Source: Zhengitettix transpicula
Taxonomy: Eukaryota > Arthropoda > Insecta > Orthoptera > Tetrigidae
Direction: 5' to 3'
Assembly: GCA_037074705.1 (NCBI GenBank)
Contig: CM073590.1
Span: forward strand, 38,835,895-38,899,894
Length of the DNA: 64,000 nt
Shown: in pieces, positions 45,012 to 55,634 of the stretch
Layout of the letters: every line of letters starts with the position of its first letter
Position numbering within the stretch: position 1 is the stretch's first letter
Notes under the pieces: model-generated
Told to the model about the DNA's origin: nothing
What the model saw: only the letters and a program-made list of their open reading frames with translations
The model's database searches: none
Position numbers and translations under genes: made by a program

Positions 45012-46660
45012 AACAATTACACTGGGAAAGACTTAAATCTTTGATAACCCGTAAGTAATTAGCAAATAATACAGAAATTGTTATTGTATATCAGTTGAGT
45101 ATAAAAGCAAAATAAGAAAATAATATAAGTATACTATACTAAAATGTTAAACTGTAATGAAAATTTAAATGTGATAAGCAATATTAATCTTAATTTGACA
45201 TTTTTTGCAATTTTTCATCCATAAATAATTGTATAAATTTTTCCCAACTCTTCCTACAGTTTGTTAGAAGTGGTTCAAGATAGACTGGGTAATTTTTGTA
45301 ATAAATGCAGGTTCACGGTTTGAGACGTTTCCACAATAATGACAATTTTGTGTATAATTAAATTTTCAGGACCGTTATTATTATGTTACAAAGATGTATT
45401 GATTCATAAGTGATTAATAATGAGCTCATAAGAATTGTGAACTAAACTGGCTAAAGTTAATTAATTACATTTGGGCAAATATATTTTGTACATGATTTTT
45501 GAACTTAAAATATCTTGAATTTTTTGGTTTTCAATGAGAACTTTAACACATTATACGGTTGTCCAGCTGCTCATGAATCTATTTTGTCGAACGCTACGTG
45601 TGTTGAGTATCACATGTATTGAGTGGAATCCTAACTTCGGCAAGAATACACATTAGCAGAAGTAGTAAACCGTTGAAAAACGGCGTTTTGTTGCAGTAAA
45701 AGGGGGGAGACATCTCGAGGGAACGTTTGTTTTCCGTGGACTGTTGTCCTGGGGTTGTTTACAGAAGCGACCCGAGTTTCTCTGACTCCCGCTGTGACGC
45801 TATGAAATAGATAAAGGCTGTAAGTCACGGACCGTTGTACTTTCTGAAAATAAGAACTCGCTTTGTCACCCGACAGTAACAAATCGTTCCAGCGACAAAA
45901 TATATAGCGAGTAAGGATATATTAGAATTTATGAAAAGAACTGAATCTGCCATTGAAAAACAAATTTATTTTTGTAAACAAAGAACATGAGACTTCAGTT
46001 ACATCAAACCTGTCTACCAAGTTAATTGGTTTTCTGCATGTTTGGCCAAGAACAAGTATTATATTCCTATTTCTTTTATTCTTAAATTGAATGCCAATGA
46101 TTCTAAAGCATGTTTAGGGCTTGTGTATTGTTTCTCCGGATAATATAGTGAATATTTGTAATTTACCTTCATCAGAATTCTCTTGTTTGTAGCGCGCTTG
46201 ACCATCATAATAATGTATTTTTCCTTCCACGATGGATCCTGCTTCAATTAAGTATCCTTTATTCTCATTGACACATGCCGGATTTAGGAGCGACATGTAG
46301 AAAGTGTGTCAGTTCTCTTTTCAGTTTGGCACGTGCCAGTATTCGAACTAAGAACCTCTGTGGAGACTCATTATTTGTATTAAGTTTTTATTTATTACTG
46401 TAATTCTTTAATACAAGCATCGTGACAGTAAATTTAGATGTTACCTCACTCTCAAAATTCAATAAAGATTTTACTTCGTAGCCGTTTTTTACATTACACG
46501 CATCAAGCAGTATACTGCGTATATAAATATTTATATTTGAGAAACAAAAATAAATACCTGAATTACATAGAATTGTGAGTAATTTAAAAATTTGAACGTT
46601 CAGTATGACTGATAGTTTAATATCCCAAAGCTGACCTTTTCAGGATTCATATATGAGATT
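45012..46660. other. AT-rich DNA with one GC-richer patch
   Basis: A GC-richer patch at about 45,550-45,890 includes a short hairpin, AAACCGTTGAAAAACGGCGTTTT-like (about 45,668). An 83-codon minus frame there (45,631-45,882) has no recognised domain. Nothing else was identified. Confidence 0.45.
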
Positions 46661-46681
46661 TATATATATATATATATATAT

Positions 46682-47750
46682 TGTAATAATTAAAATAAAT
46701 GCCTTTATTTCTTTTATTTTAATGAATTTAAAGAGATTTAAAGAGATTACCTCCCGTTAAGCGTCAAAATGTTATAGTCAAGTGGATGGCTTTTTATTAA
46801 ATGAAAAGATCAATGAACTTTACAAACAATATTTTTATTGTTACAATTATTTAAAAACAATTACAAATTTAAAATTGGAAATCTCTCAATCAATTATGTT
46901 TAAAAATCTTATTAACAAACAAACCACACTTAAAAGAAAAGAAAATTTACTTGACAATTAAAGTAGAACGAAATTTAAAATGAGAACGACATTAAGAAGT
47001 AAAAGATTAGATCGAATTAACAATTTAAACGGAGAACGAAATCTGACTCCTATCTTTCTATTACGTTTACATAATTAATCATTTAGTATTCTGTTACTCA
47101 CATTTGTCCAGCATTCCAGCATACCTTTCGTTTCCGAAATACACTATTGCAGGATTTTACACTGATTCTAAACTCACAGATTTTACACTGATTCTAAGCC
47201 AAAACTTTATATGATGTCAGGAACTCGGATGATCCTGGCCTTTTGTTGTCACCTACGTGTTGACTGCTTGCCTTAGGTGAATTCTGCTTGCCTTAGGCGA
47301 ATTCCTTGGTCTGTAGATTTGCCAGTCTTTACTGCATTGGACTCAAACTGAAATTTTTACTATTTCTGGCCGGCTATGGACACAAAAACTGCTTTTACTT
47401 AGCAAGTTTCGACGTTATGCTCTCATGAATGTTTTACTTTGTCCTCAAAAATGGTCAGGCACCAACTAAATCTGTTAAATCCTAATTTCCGACTCTGTTG
47501 AATTCTCCTCCAGCTAACAGTTATACCTTGACGATGTCTTTCCGCAAACTGCCTCTCTCAATATTTTTCTGTGAACTGAACTCTCGTCTCGCATTTTAGC
47601 GCACAATACATCCGTTTTTCGGACCTTCCGACAAAGGAACATAGCTGGGCTCCATTGTCGCTATGTTCTAGACCGCCGCTACAAAGGATTTCTCAAACAA
47701 TTTAAAATTTTATGTTCAAACAATTAATGTACTAATTAATTGGCATCACA
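46682..47750 (-). mobile_element. ATn-LTR element I
   Basis: On the minus strand it begins TGTGATGCCAATTAATTAG at 47,750 and ends TTATTACA at 46,682. Donor-like GTGAGT is at 47,096-47,101 (complement), then GTAAACGTAATAGAAAG and GTCAGATTTCGTTC. A diverged PBS-like module is at about 46,750-46,770. No coding capacity. Confidence 0.6.
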
Positions 47751-48599
47751 ATATATATATATATATATATATATAGTGGCAATTAAAAGGCAAGTAATAA
47801 TTAATAATTAAAAACATTTTGGACTTAAATTGTCCAAACACAGAAATTACACACAACAATGGACAATAATAACAGGTCTAAAGCATTGTAGCACTGTTAG
47901 CGCGCTGAAGGGAACATATAAGCCAGTCGGCGATGATGGACGGCAGAAAGCGGTCGTTATAGAAAGAGACGAGACGTCAACCAAGTAATGAAAAGTAAAA
48001 TTAAATAGAAGCAGAGTGCAGCATTCACCCGGATATTGCTGCGCAAAGATTTTGGAAGATACCAGTTTTACCAAAATATAACTGTGAACAGTCGTCGTGG
48101 AGGAATTATTTGAATGACCACAAATTTCCATTATTACAGAATAAGTCGTCTTCGAGATGTAGCTAACACTTGCTAAACCAACAGTGAAGTGTAGAGTCAG
48201 TGAAAAGAAAGGCCTGTTTTTAGATAGCAGAGTTTGTGTAAGTGTTGCTGAAAGAGATAAAATTGCCCTAGTACCAGAGAAACTAAGTCATAAATTCATT
48301 CAATTATTATACCTTTAATTAAAGATAAAATCGTCAGATATCGTGTTTTTGAATATTGTAAATATAGTGTATTGGCATAGATTCACAGTAATTTTATTGT
48401 TTTTAAATAATAAGTAAATAACTTTTCTTTATTTAAAGACACTGAGAGAGAGAGAGTAAAAAATTTTGATTGTACGTAGTAAATTTTGTAAAAATTAAAT
48501 GAATAACTAATTTTGTAACTTGAAATCTTTGTGATAAATTAATGTGATTCTTTAGTTAACTAAGTTTTATTTATTAAAATCCTTTCATTTAAAAGTTAA

Positions 48600-48815
48600 A
48601 ATAATTTAAATTGCATCAACGCGGGCTAACTGTTGTATTGAATTGTACTTGAATTATCGAATACTACAAAATTGGCACCTCAATGTGAGGCTAATCATAT
48701 TTAAAGTTAATTATGAATTGTATATACTACATTTTTGGCGTCCTCAACGTAGGGCAAATTAAATTTCTTTAATTTTGAAAATAACACAATTTGGCGTCCA
48801 ACGTGTTGGCTCGTT
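48600..48815 (+). repeat. Array of four tRNA-Lys PBS-like modules
   Basis: Cores are GCATCAACGCGGGCT, TGGCACCTCAATGTGAGGCT, TGGCGTCCTCAACGTAGGGC and TGGCGTCCAACGTGTTGGC. For comparison, the known tRNA-Lys(CUU) primer site is TGGCGCCCAACGTGGGGC. Spacings are 59, 63 and 57 bp. Confidence 0.65.
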
Positions 48816-49047
48816 TCTTATAAATAAAGAATTGGACACTTATAAAAAAACGAAATCTGGTGATAACGTTAACAAAATATTGGTTCAAAATAGTATTCAT
48901 ATCATGAGCATGCAATATTTTGCTATTTTATATATGCGTATGAAATTTAAAGGTTTATTTAAAAGAAGGAAAAATTATTAAATGTGCATTTGATTTAAAA
49001 ATTTAAGTGTTAGATTTAATTTAAAAATAATAGATTTTAAAATAAAT

Positions 49048-49248
49048 ATGGAAGGGGATAGTGGAAAGAGAATATGGGAGTATTTGGAAACACTAAATAA
49101 AAATATGGATGATATGAGTAAAAATATAGAAGGATTCAGAGCAGATATGGATAAAAATTTTGCAGATTTAAGGGCGGATAATAATAAATATATAGCAGAC
49201 TTGAGTAGGCAAAATGATAGACATATAGCAGATTTAAAGACTGGTTAA
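49048..49248 (+). pseudogene. N-terminal Gag-like coiled-coil fragment in element J
   Basis: A 66-codon frame begins MEGDSGKRIWEYLETLNKN and continues with heptad-like repeats containing NIEGFRADMDKNFADLRAD and NKYIADLSRQNDRHIADL. This is a coiled coil of the sort often seen at the N terminus of arthropod LTR-retrotransposon Gag. It starts about 235 bp after the last PBS-like module of the array, a normal leader length. The frame stops at 49,246-49,248, and the following sequence keeps a similar charged character for about 40 codons. After that the element returns to PBS-like modules. It is truncated and not functional. No CCHC motif is present. Confidence 0.5.
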
Positions 49249-49534
49249 GGAGAATGGAGAAAGGAAAATAATGAGTGTAATGATAAAATATGTGAGTTTA
49301 TTGCAGAGATAAAATCTGGTTCTCTAGGAGAATTAAATAAGGTAGATGTAAACATTGAAATAGAGACATCTTTTCATGTAAAAGTTAAATTAGTTAAACT
49401 GAAGCATTAACGTGGGCTAACTATTATGTAACTTGTTTTCAAAGTGGTATATTAGAAATTGGCTTCACCAACGTGGGTTATTGTGTTTATTTAATTAATA
49501 TTAATTTTGTAAATACAACAATATATATATATAT

Positions 49535-50490
49535 TGTAGTAATTGGTAATTAAGGCATTGTTCTAATTGAAAAGTTGAATTGTAGAGGACCCATTATTAG
49601 TGGATATAGAGCGGACGCAGCAACAAACCGACAAGGCAAAGAAAACATTGTTGATCGGTTGGGAAGGTTTTACGCGCTCAAAATTTACGAGACGAAGAAT
49701 TCAGTCGGGCAGCGGACAGCAAGCAGTTTGAAAGCTTTACAGTCGGGCAGCAGACAGCGAATAGATCAGACGAAAAGTTTTACAGTCGGCAGTCAGAACG
49801 AAAGAATGTGGTCCAGTCACAAACATGCTTTCAAATATTAAAAAGTAAAGCAATATTCAGTCGGGAAGGAGACAGAGCAACTAGTGTGTATTCGGTGGTC
49901 GAGCGTAGATTCATCATGCTGGCCATAGACAAACCAATGAAGTCCATTTCCAACTAAAGTCACGAGATTTACAAATCCGGGTTGCAGAAAAGCATCGAGA
50001 ACCAACCAATTTGTGTTAACCAACTAACAAACAACGCCAATTAGAGCCTGTGAACATTTAGAGTCTGTGAGTACTTAGAATCAGTGATGTCCCCAAAATT
50101 GTGCACGAAAAGCTAAAAAGAGACCTGGGCGGCCGTAAGTAGAGAAAAACTTTAAAATCATTTGTAAACCGTGTTTAAAAGATAAAAGTCAGATCGTTCT
50201 TTAATTATGTAATTATCGATAAAATGAGATTCTTAATTCTTGATAAAATTAAAATTGTTAAATTCAATCTTTAGTATCATTTCTTCCGCAACAAATTTCC
50301 ATAAAAGGTAAATGTAATTTTGATTATATAAATTCTGCCATTTATCAAACACAGTTCAAAACCCTGAGATCCCAAATATTTTGTGTATATTATAGTTGTT
50401 TTAAAATTGTTAATAAATCTTGTTTAATAGTTTTCACTTAAGTTCTTTCATTTAGAAACGCCACATTAATATTATATTTTAATTATTACA
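49535..50490 (+). mobile_element. ATn-LTR element K (E/K subfamily)
   Basis: It begins TGTAGTAATTGGTAATTAAG and ends AATTATTACA. It is homologous to element E along its length. Donor-like GTAAGTA is at 50,135-50,141, followed by AAGTCAGATCG. The CACAGTTCAAAACCCTGAGA block is at about 50,350. It has no PBS-like tail. It is joined directly to element J in the same orientation across about 14 nt of TA. Confidence 0.7.
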
Positions 50491-50740
50491 ATATATATAA
50501 CCACTAAGTGGATTATATAACCTACCTACACACATAGATAGCAATAAATTATCTCCATAACCTTAAATCACATTCATCCGATGGACCACTGAAATGTGAG
50601 TAAAATACATTAGGTATATACAATAATCCCATATAGATTAATTTTCACATTAAAGAGGAGTCATATTCATTTTGTGCATCACTGCCTAAGGAACTAGACT
50701 GTTTTGGTTATCTTTCTCATTATATATATATATATATACA
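50491..50740. other. Short intergenic segment with a shared repeat tail
   Basis: The end, GGTTATCTTTCTCATTA before a TA tract (about 50,706-50,722), matches the tail of the hammerhead-like blocks at 16,045 and 34,155. The upstream ribozyme-like core is not present here. Confidence 0.35.
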
Positions 50741-51566
50741 TATGCGCAAATTTATCTGTTTAAATTTTTTTTCATGCGTTCTACTATTTCTCAAGTATTT
50801 TATTTGTTTACTGTTGAATGGTGTGCAGGTGCGGTACGCGACTGCGTGTATTATGATACTGGGGCAATAGGACCCATAGGTTGTGCCCGATTCTGACAAT
50901 GTGGCCGAATCACCCGATTCGGCGGCCAATGAGCCGGGGCCCGAGGCGAGCTGGCGAGTGATCCCAAGAAGTAAAGCAATATAGCGAGAGACCTTGAAGT
51001 GAACGTTGGTGTTTGGATTACTGTTACAAAAACCTCCACTATACCTCGCCGCTGCCGATCTGTTCCCGGCCCGGTCGGACAACCCAAGGAGAAGCTGCCA
51101 GGACCCTACAGCCCGCCTACGATTATCCCCGGTCGTACGAGCTACAGCCAAGGAGGCTGGAAGACGTCGCTGCGCCCGGTCATCCCGGACGCCTGCTGCC
51201 AGCGTGTTGGCGACCCTCGCCAGTTAGCAACGCGTCATCCCGCCATGAGCCAGTGAATGCAAAGAGACAGACGTAACGTAGTAATTGAACGAATTGTTTT
51301 TTACTAGTGCTAAAACGAGCCGTTCCTTGATTTTTTTCCTTTTTGTAACCTAATTGCTTTTGGCAAGGTTAAGTTGTAATCTACTGGTTGATGAAAATTA
51401 TAAATTGTAAAGTATATGGTGTCTTGAATTTTATTTACCGCACAGTCGAATCTGGTCACGTTCCTCAACGGTTTTCCTCAGTGATCCCCAAACACATCCC
51501 TTATAAATTTTGTTTTTCCTCTTGTCTCCCAGCCGCGGCATTGCGTATTCGACCAGGGGAAACGTT
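50741..51566. other. Unclassified segment with GC-rich island
   Basis: Positions 50,840-51,260 are strikingly GC-rich for this window and open in several frames (143 codons minus at 50,720-51,151; 85 codons plus at 50,999-51,256). The predicted proteins are rich in Pro, Arg and Gly with no domain I recognise. The right side ends CCAGGGGAAACGTTACA before AT-rich DNA; AGGGGAAA is polypurine-like. One possibility is the 3' end of an LTR element interior, but no enzyme motif supports this. Confidence 0.3.
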
Positions 51567-51574
51567 ACAATATT

Positions 51575-51628
<54 letters not shown>
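51567..51628. repeat. (TA)n microsatellite
   Basis: A long, slightly interrupted TA tract. Overlapping frames encoding Ile-Tyr runs here are artefacts of the repeat. Confidence 0.9.
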
Positions 51629-51629
<1 letters not shown>

Positions 51630-51951
51630 AATCGTAACAATTACATCATCTTACATTTGCCTTTGTCGGCATCGTTTCCCTCGTGCCGACAATTGTTATG
51701 ACACATCACGTTTGTTAGCGATCGTATATTTTCAAGTGAGGCGCCATGTGGCACTCATGAGTCGCTGAAAGTTAAGCTGTCTCGATTTAATAAAGTTATG
51801 TAATTGTTTCGAAGTTTAGATAAATTCTTCCAATTAAAATAATTATCGTGGGAATCTCGGGAGAGTTGGATGAGCCGAGAACAATCTGCTATATTATGAC
51901 GCCCAAACTGGTGGGACTATATATCACGTTAACGATCTGATTATATATATA
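51629..51951 (+). mobile_element. Possible LTR fragment with PBS-like end
   Basis: It contains AATAAAG near 51,788 and ends TATTATGACGCCCAAACTGG (about 51,892-51,911) followed by TGGGAC. This resembles an LTR 3' end with a degenerate tRNA-Lys-type primer site. It is unrelated at the sequence level to the ATn-LTR core (no GTAAGT/GTCAGAT block seen). Confidence 0.3.
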
Positions 51952-51956
51952 TATAG

Positions 51957-52045
51957 TGGTAATTAAAAGGAAATAATTAATGAACAAAATTTGGATTTGT
52001 ATTGTTTGCGGCGTAAAATAACACAAGTTATGTACAATAATTATT
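51957..52045 (+). mobile_element. ATn-LTR element L, 5' fragment
   Basis: It begins TGGTAATTAAAAGGAAATAA after a TA tract and matches the first roughly 90 nt of elements J and O. It is cut off by LINE-derived sequence, so only the 5' terminus remains. Confidence 0.5.
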
Positions 52046-52713
52046 CATGGCCACGGAACTGTCTGGAAACACCGGAGGCCAACAATATCATCTTGACAGA
52101 TTCCAAGGACGCAATACACAGAATAACTACTACAGTGCACAGAAATGGTTGCATAAATCGAATTAGAGAGAATATATTGAAAATACAAGGAAAAGGAAAC
52201 CGGATCACTATAGCATGGCTACCGGCGCATAAGGACATAGTAGGACACGACAGGGCAGATCTCCTAGCGAAGATGGAATCTGATCATCAAGGAAGATCCA
52301 GCAACCTGCCAGTCTGCACCAGCAGGGACTGCAGAGTAGGGCTCTATAAGGAACTGGAGGAAAAGTGGAGTAGACCTGTGAAACCAGAGGAATGCGGAGT
52401 CATCCTCAGAAATGTCAACAGCATCAGAGAAATATCGCACCCGAAAGAACTATCTCAGGTTGTTGTAGCCAGATTAAGAACATTGAACTCCAGTTTCACT
52501 CACTCATTCTTGATTTCCAGATCTCCGCATCCGGTATGCAGCTCAAGCAAGGACCCCACAACAATTCCTCATGTCCTCTTTGACTGCTACAAATATAGCG
52601 AGATAAGAATATCAAGCATAGCTGCCCATTCAATGGAGATTTTCAACTCTTCAGCAGCAATAAACAACCTCATAGACTTTACGATGAAAACTAATTTGTT
52701 TAAAGTAATTTAA
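51991..52713 (+). pseudogene. LINE ORF2 C-terminal RNase H fragment (fused to LTR sequence)
   Basis: This is a 240-codon uninterrupted frame. From about residue 32 it matches a LINE RNase H: IILTDSKDAIHRI (TDS motif) at about 33-45 and ITIAWLPAHKDIVGHDRAD at about 72-90, where His and Asp occupy the usual active-site motif. A charged linker follows, then a Cys/His tail with VCSSS...HVLFDCYKY at about 181-202. This layout fits R1/Jockey/I-type LINEs. The first 15-20 codons lie in LTR element L, so the start codon is accidental and there is no reverse transcriptase or endonuclease. After the stop, GTAAGTCGCTTATGACC and an A-rich end (to about 52,800) look like the LINE 3' UTR. It is a 5'-truncated copy, young enough to keep the frame open. 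Confidence 0.7.
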
Positions 52714-52800
52714 ATGTTATACAAATGTAGAACTTAACAGATGTAAGTCGCTTATGACCAAAAGGTTAATGCGACGTTAAATTGTAATTTTTAAAAAATG

Positions 52801-53082
52801 TGGCGATAATGCATGATTGCTGGGATCGTAGAAGTTCGGTCGCTAGACGCGCAGTGCTTCAGACTGCTGGAGGGGTATGGTAGGAGACGGTCGAGAAAGG
52901 GCAGAAATTCAGAAAGTGTCCGGCTGTATGTAATTTAACAGCTGAAATGTACAAAAACGGTCAACAGGTTCCAGTCGGTGAGCAAATAATTACGGCGATA
53001 CAAAGGTAGCCTCCGCAAGAGCTCGACCTCTAGCTCGCGCGATTCGAAATTTTTATTATTACTATGCTTGTTTGGCTGAAGG
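52801..53082. other. Unidentified segment
   Basis: It is moderately GC-rich with no ORF or repeat I recognise. GAGCTCGACCTCTAGCTCGCG near 53,020 is a small imperfect palindrome. Confidence 0.4.
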
Positions 53083-53109
53083 ATAGATTCTAATATTGAT
53101 TATTCATTT

Positions 53110-53587
53110 TCCTTTCGGGATGCCTTCACATCTCTCTGGCTTTTTGAACTAAGGTTCTCACATGGCGAGGCACATCGGTCTGTTTTGAGAGGTGTATGTT
53201 CCGGGGTCGCAGACCTTAGCCATACGGTAAGAGTTGTCCGCTATTCCTATTGGAATAGTCAGCCAGCTGCCTCTTAAACCGGTCAAGGTACGGTGAAGGC
53301 AAAGCTGTGACCCCACAGCCAACCCCTCTCCCGCCATCGGAAGGGCGTGGGACAAGTACCAAATGCCCGATCTACCTGATGCAAGTATTTCTAGGGTTTG
53401 TCCTGCATTATTTTTAGGCGAATGGCAGGTAGGATCCTTAAACCATAGCGCGGGGGCCCTAGTTAACCCTTGGCTACCTTCCTCTACCCTTCCGCATCCC
53501 CCCTGTCAAATCCCTTCCTATGCTATAAGAAGGGATTGCCACTATGTGGATTACCCTATACATAGCCTGTCTACACGTAATAAAAAA
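53110..53587 (+). mobile_element. GC-rich retroposon, copy 8 (5' truncated, long TSD)
   Basis: The flanks repeat a 27-nt sequence starting ATAGATTCTAATATT (53,083-53,109 and 53,588-53,614) with two mismatches. The insertion lacks the family's first 80 or so nucleotides (it starts at TCCTTTCGGGATGCC) and ends CTACACGTAATAAAAAAA. Target-site duplication plus 5' truncation is the mark of target-primed reverse transcription. Confidence 0.9.
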
Positions 53588-53614
53588 ATAGATTCTAATA
53601 TTTATTTTTCATTT

Positions 53615-54176
53615 GACTTAACATTGTTTGTTTATATTTTAAAAAATTATTAATAAATTTTTCTTAATTAATTTATTCTGATATAAATGTATATTTTAAC
53701 TCGCAACATTCCTGTCTACTGAATATGATTATTCGCTTTTTATTCCGTATTACATAGGTGACAAATCCATAATCTCGAGCGACCATTCACACTAATAAGC
53801 GAGAATCAGATTAAATTATTTGAAGAATATTTATATAATGTTCTGCCTGCACAATAAGTTTTTCTAAATTTTCTACAAGAGACTGACACTCTGAAGACGC
53901 CGCCTGGACTTTTTTCTTGCCAATCGTCTACGCGAAGTGCGATACCGGCCTGTACTGTGCATCGTGAGAGCAAGCAGATTCCACAACTTTATAAAGTATT
54001 GTGGGCGTGCAATGGTCGAAAAACTTTTTGGCCTGTGGAGCGATGTCTTAGCTCAAATCATTTTTATTGTTAACATCAAGGCGTATATAGAGAAATGGAC
54101 AACCATTCAAGCGTAATACACAGGCATGTCGAATAAATACCGCGACCTTACGCTATTTCTGAATCAGAATAATCTT
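53615..54176. other. AT-rich DNA without recognisable gene
   Basis: No gene was seen. A slightly GC-richer patch at 53,885-54,020 is unidentified. Confidence 0.45.
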
Positions 54177-54227
54177 CTTCTTCTTCTGCTTTCCAGGATT
54201 AGGCTTTTAGCCTGTTCCGGCTTCACC

Positions 54228-54539
54228 TCACCATCTCAACCTTGGTCTTCCAACACTCCTTTTGCATAATGGATTATATTCCAGCACGTTTTTTGGAAAT
54301 CCGTCACTAGTCATTCGCAATACATGCTCTCTCCACCTTTCTTTATACCCTGTTAACTTATCTGTGATCGCCTGAACACTTAGTTCCTGCCTTAAGGAAG
54401 TACCCATTATTTTATCCATCCTTTTACACCCCTTCACTGCTCTAAGGAATTTCATTTCGGCTGCATCTATTTGTTTGAGCTCTTTATGTTTTGTTACCCA
54501 GCATTCTGACCCATACAACATTGTAAGAACTGCCATCAC
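54228..54539 (-). pseudogene. LINE ORF C-terminal domain
   Basis: This 103-codon frame contains LYGSECWVTKHKELKQIDAA, MKFLRAVKGCKRMDKI and SVGRPRLRW. These are conserved landmarks of the region after the reverse transcriptase in RTE-like elements. It is separated from the RT block upstream by stops and frameshifts between 54,540 and 54,811. Recognisable pieces (NPMRTKIVIEGKTLEQVSHF) persist in that gap. Confidence 0.75.
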
Positions 54540-54811
54540 CTTGTAAAATTTAATTTGTGTTTCTTTTCTGGTATACCTTTTAACGTTCTCCTTATTGACC
54601 CATATATCCTCTGAAAATTGTATATTTTATTTGTGATATCTTTATCCTATTCAAATGTTATTTCATATTCTAAATATTGGAAATGGGATACCTGTTCGAG
54701 TGTTTTCCCTTCTATGACAATTTTTGTTCTCATTGGATTGTTTCCTAACATCACCATGGTTTTTGTTTTACTTATTGAAATTTTCAGGTTATATATTTTA
54801 CTCCGTTATTT

Positions 54812-55135
54812 TTACTTATAAACCGCCATTTGTAGTTTATCTTCATTATCTTGGATAATAACCTGATCATCGGCTAATAGCAATGTGTTTAGATATTCAG
54901 AGTGTCCCAGTTTTATGCCTAGTGCTACATTATCTTCCTTCCATTTCCTTACCAGATGATCTATGTTGAAGTTAAACATATTTGGTGACATACTGCAACC
55001 CTGCCTCACACCTTGATTAATGGTAATTTCTAGGGTCATCTGTTTTCCAGTATCTATTACAATCCTTGTGTTTCTATATAAGCTCTGAGTAATTTCTATT
55101 AAAAACACGATCCTATGCTTTTTCATAGTCCACAA
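54812..55135 (-). pseudogene. LINE reverse transcriptase palm fragment
   Basis: A 107-codon frame with GVRQGCSMSPNMFNFNID (RT motif around the conserved Gly-Cys/Ser-Pro) and LLLADDQVIIQDNEDKLQMA. The catalytic YADD/FADD box reads LADD, keeping both aspartates but not the usual aromatic residue. The frame breaks on both sides. Confidence 0.8.
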
Positions 55136-55231
55136 ACGCTACATGTGTTTCCAGGTTAAATTCTATTCGTTTCTGTATCATTAGTTTTAATATAAAAACA
55201 TCGTCAATACATGATCTTCCTCTCCAGCCTC

Positions 55232-55634
55232 TTATTCTAATAAAACACAATCAGAGATAGCCTGTAGCCTGGTATTAATTATTCTGCTATAAATTTTGTA
55301 TGCAGTGTTAAGGAGACTTGTAGTTCTCTGGGTTATTTCTCTCTCCCTTTTTAAACTTCGAAATAACCCTGGCAATCTTCCACTTATCAGGGATTTCAGG
55401 TTTAACCAGCACATGTTATACAAATGTAGAATTCTTCTTTTTAGAGTTCTACCTCCATACTTTATTAGCATATTCCAGTTCTTCCAAATCGATAAAGTCT
55501 ACACCAATTGAATCTTCTGGTGTATCAGACGTTTCTTTTACCATTGGATCATACCATAGTCTTTTATAATGTTTTATCCTATCTTCCTTCGGTATAACAT
55601 TTAATCGTGCTGTATTTTTCTGTCTTATTAACAT
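55232..55634 (-). pseudogene. LINE reverse transcriptase N-terminal segments
   Basis: Two overlapping frames (55,449-55,634 and 55,232-55,471) hold the region before the palm, including TTSLLNTAYKIYSRIINTRL, a match to the RT motif usually read as (I)SLLN..YKI....... Reading requires a frame change near 55,450. Confidence 0.7.

Larger units (their letters stand above)
47777..49520 (+). mobile_element. ATn-LTR element J, with PBS array and gag start
   Basis: It begins TGGCAATTAAAAGGCAAG after a TA tract ending in G. Donor-like GTAAGT is at 48,238-48,243. Four PBS-like modules follow at 48,609-48,629, 48,668-48,693, 48,731-48,760 and 48,788-48,812, about 60 bp apart. The middle two are preceded by ACTACA and the last by AACACA, as an LTR end would be. 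A short Gag-like frame opens at 49,048. Then, instead of gag-pol, two more PBS-like modules (49,401-49,420 and 49,457-49,480) precede the terminus ACAACA|ATATAT. It is the only copy showing internal sequence and ties the family to LTR retrotransposons. Confidence 0.65.

Noticed and set aside
51388..51701. Frames encoding long Ile-Tyr repeats (also at 59,922-60,143)
   Set aside because: These are translations of (TA)n microsatellites.
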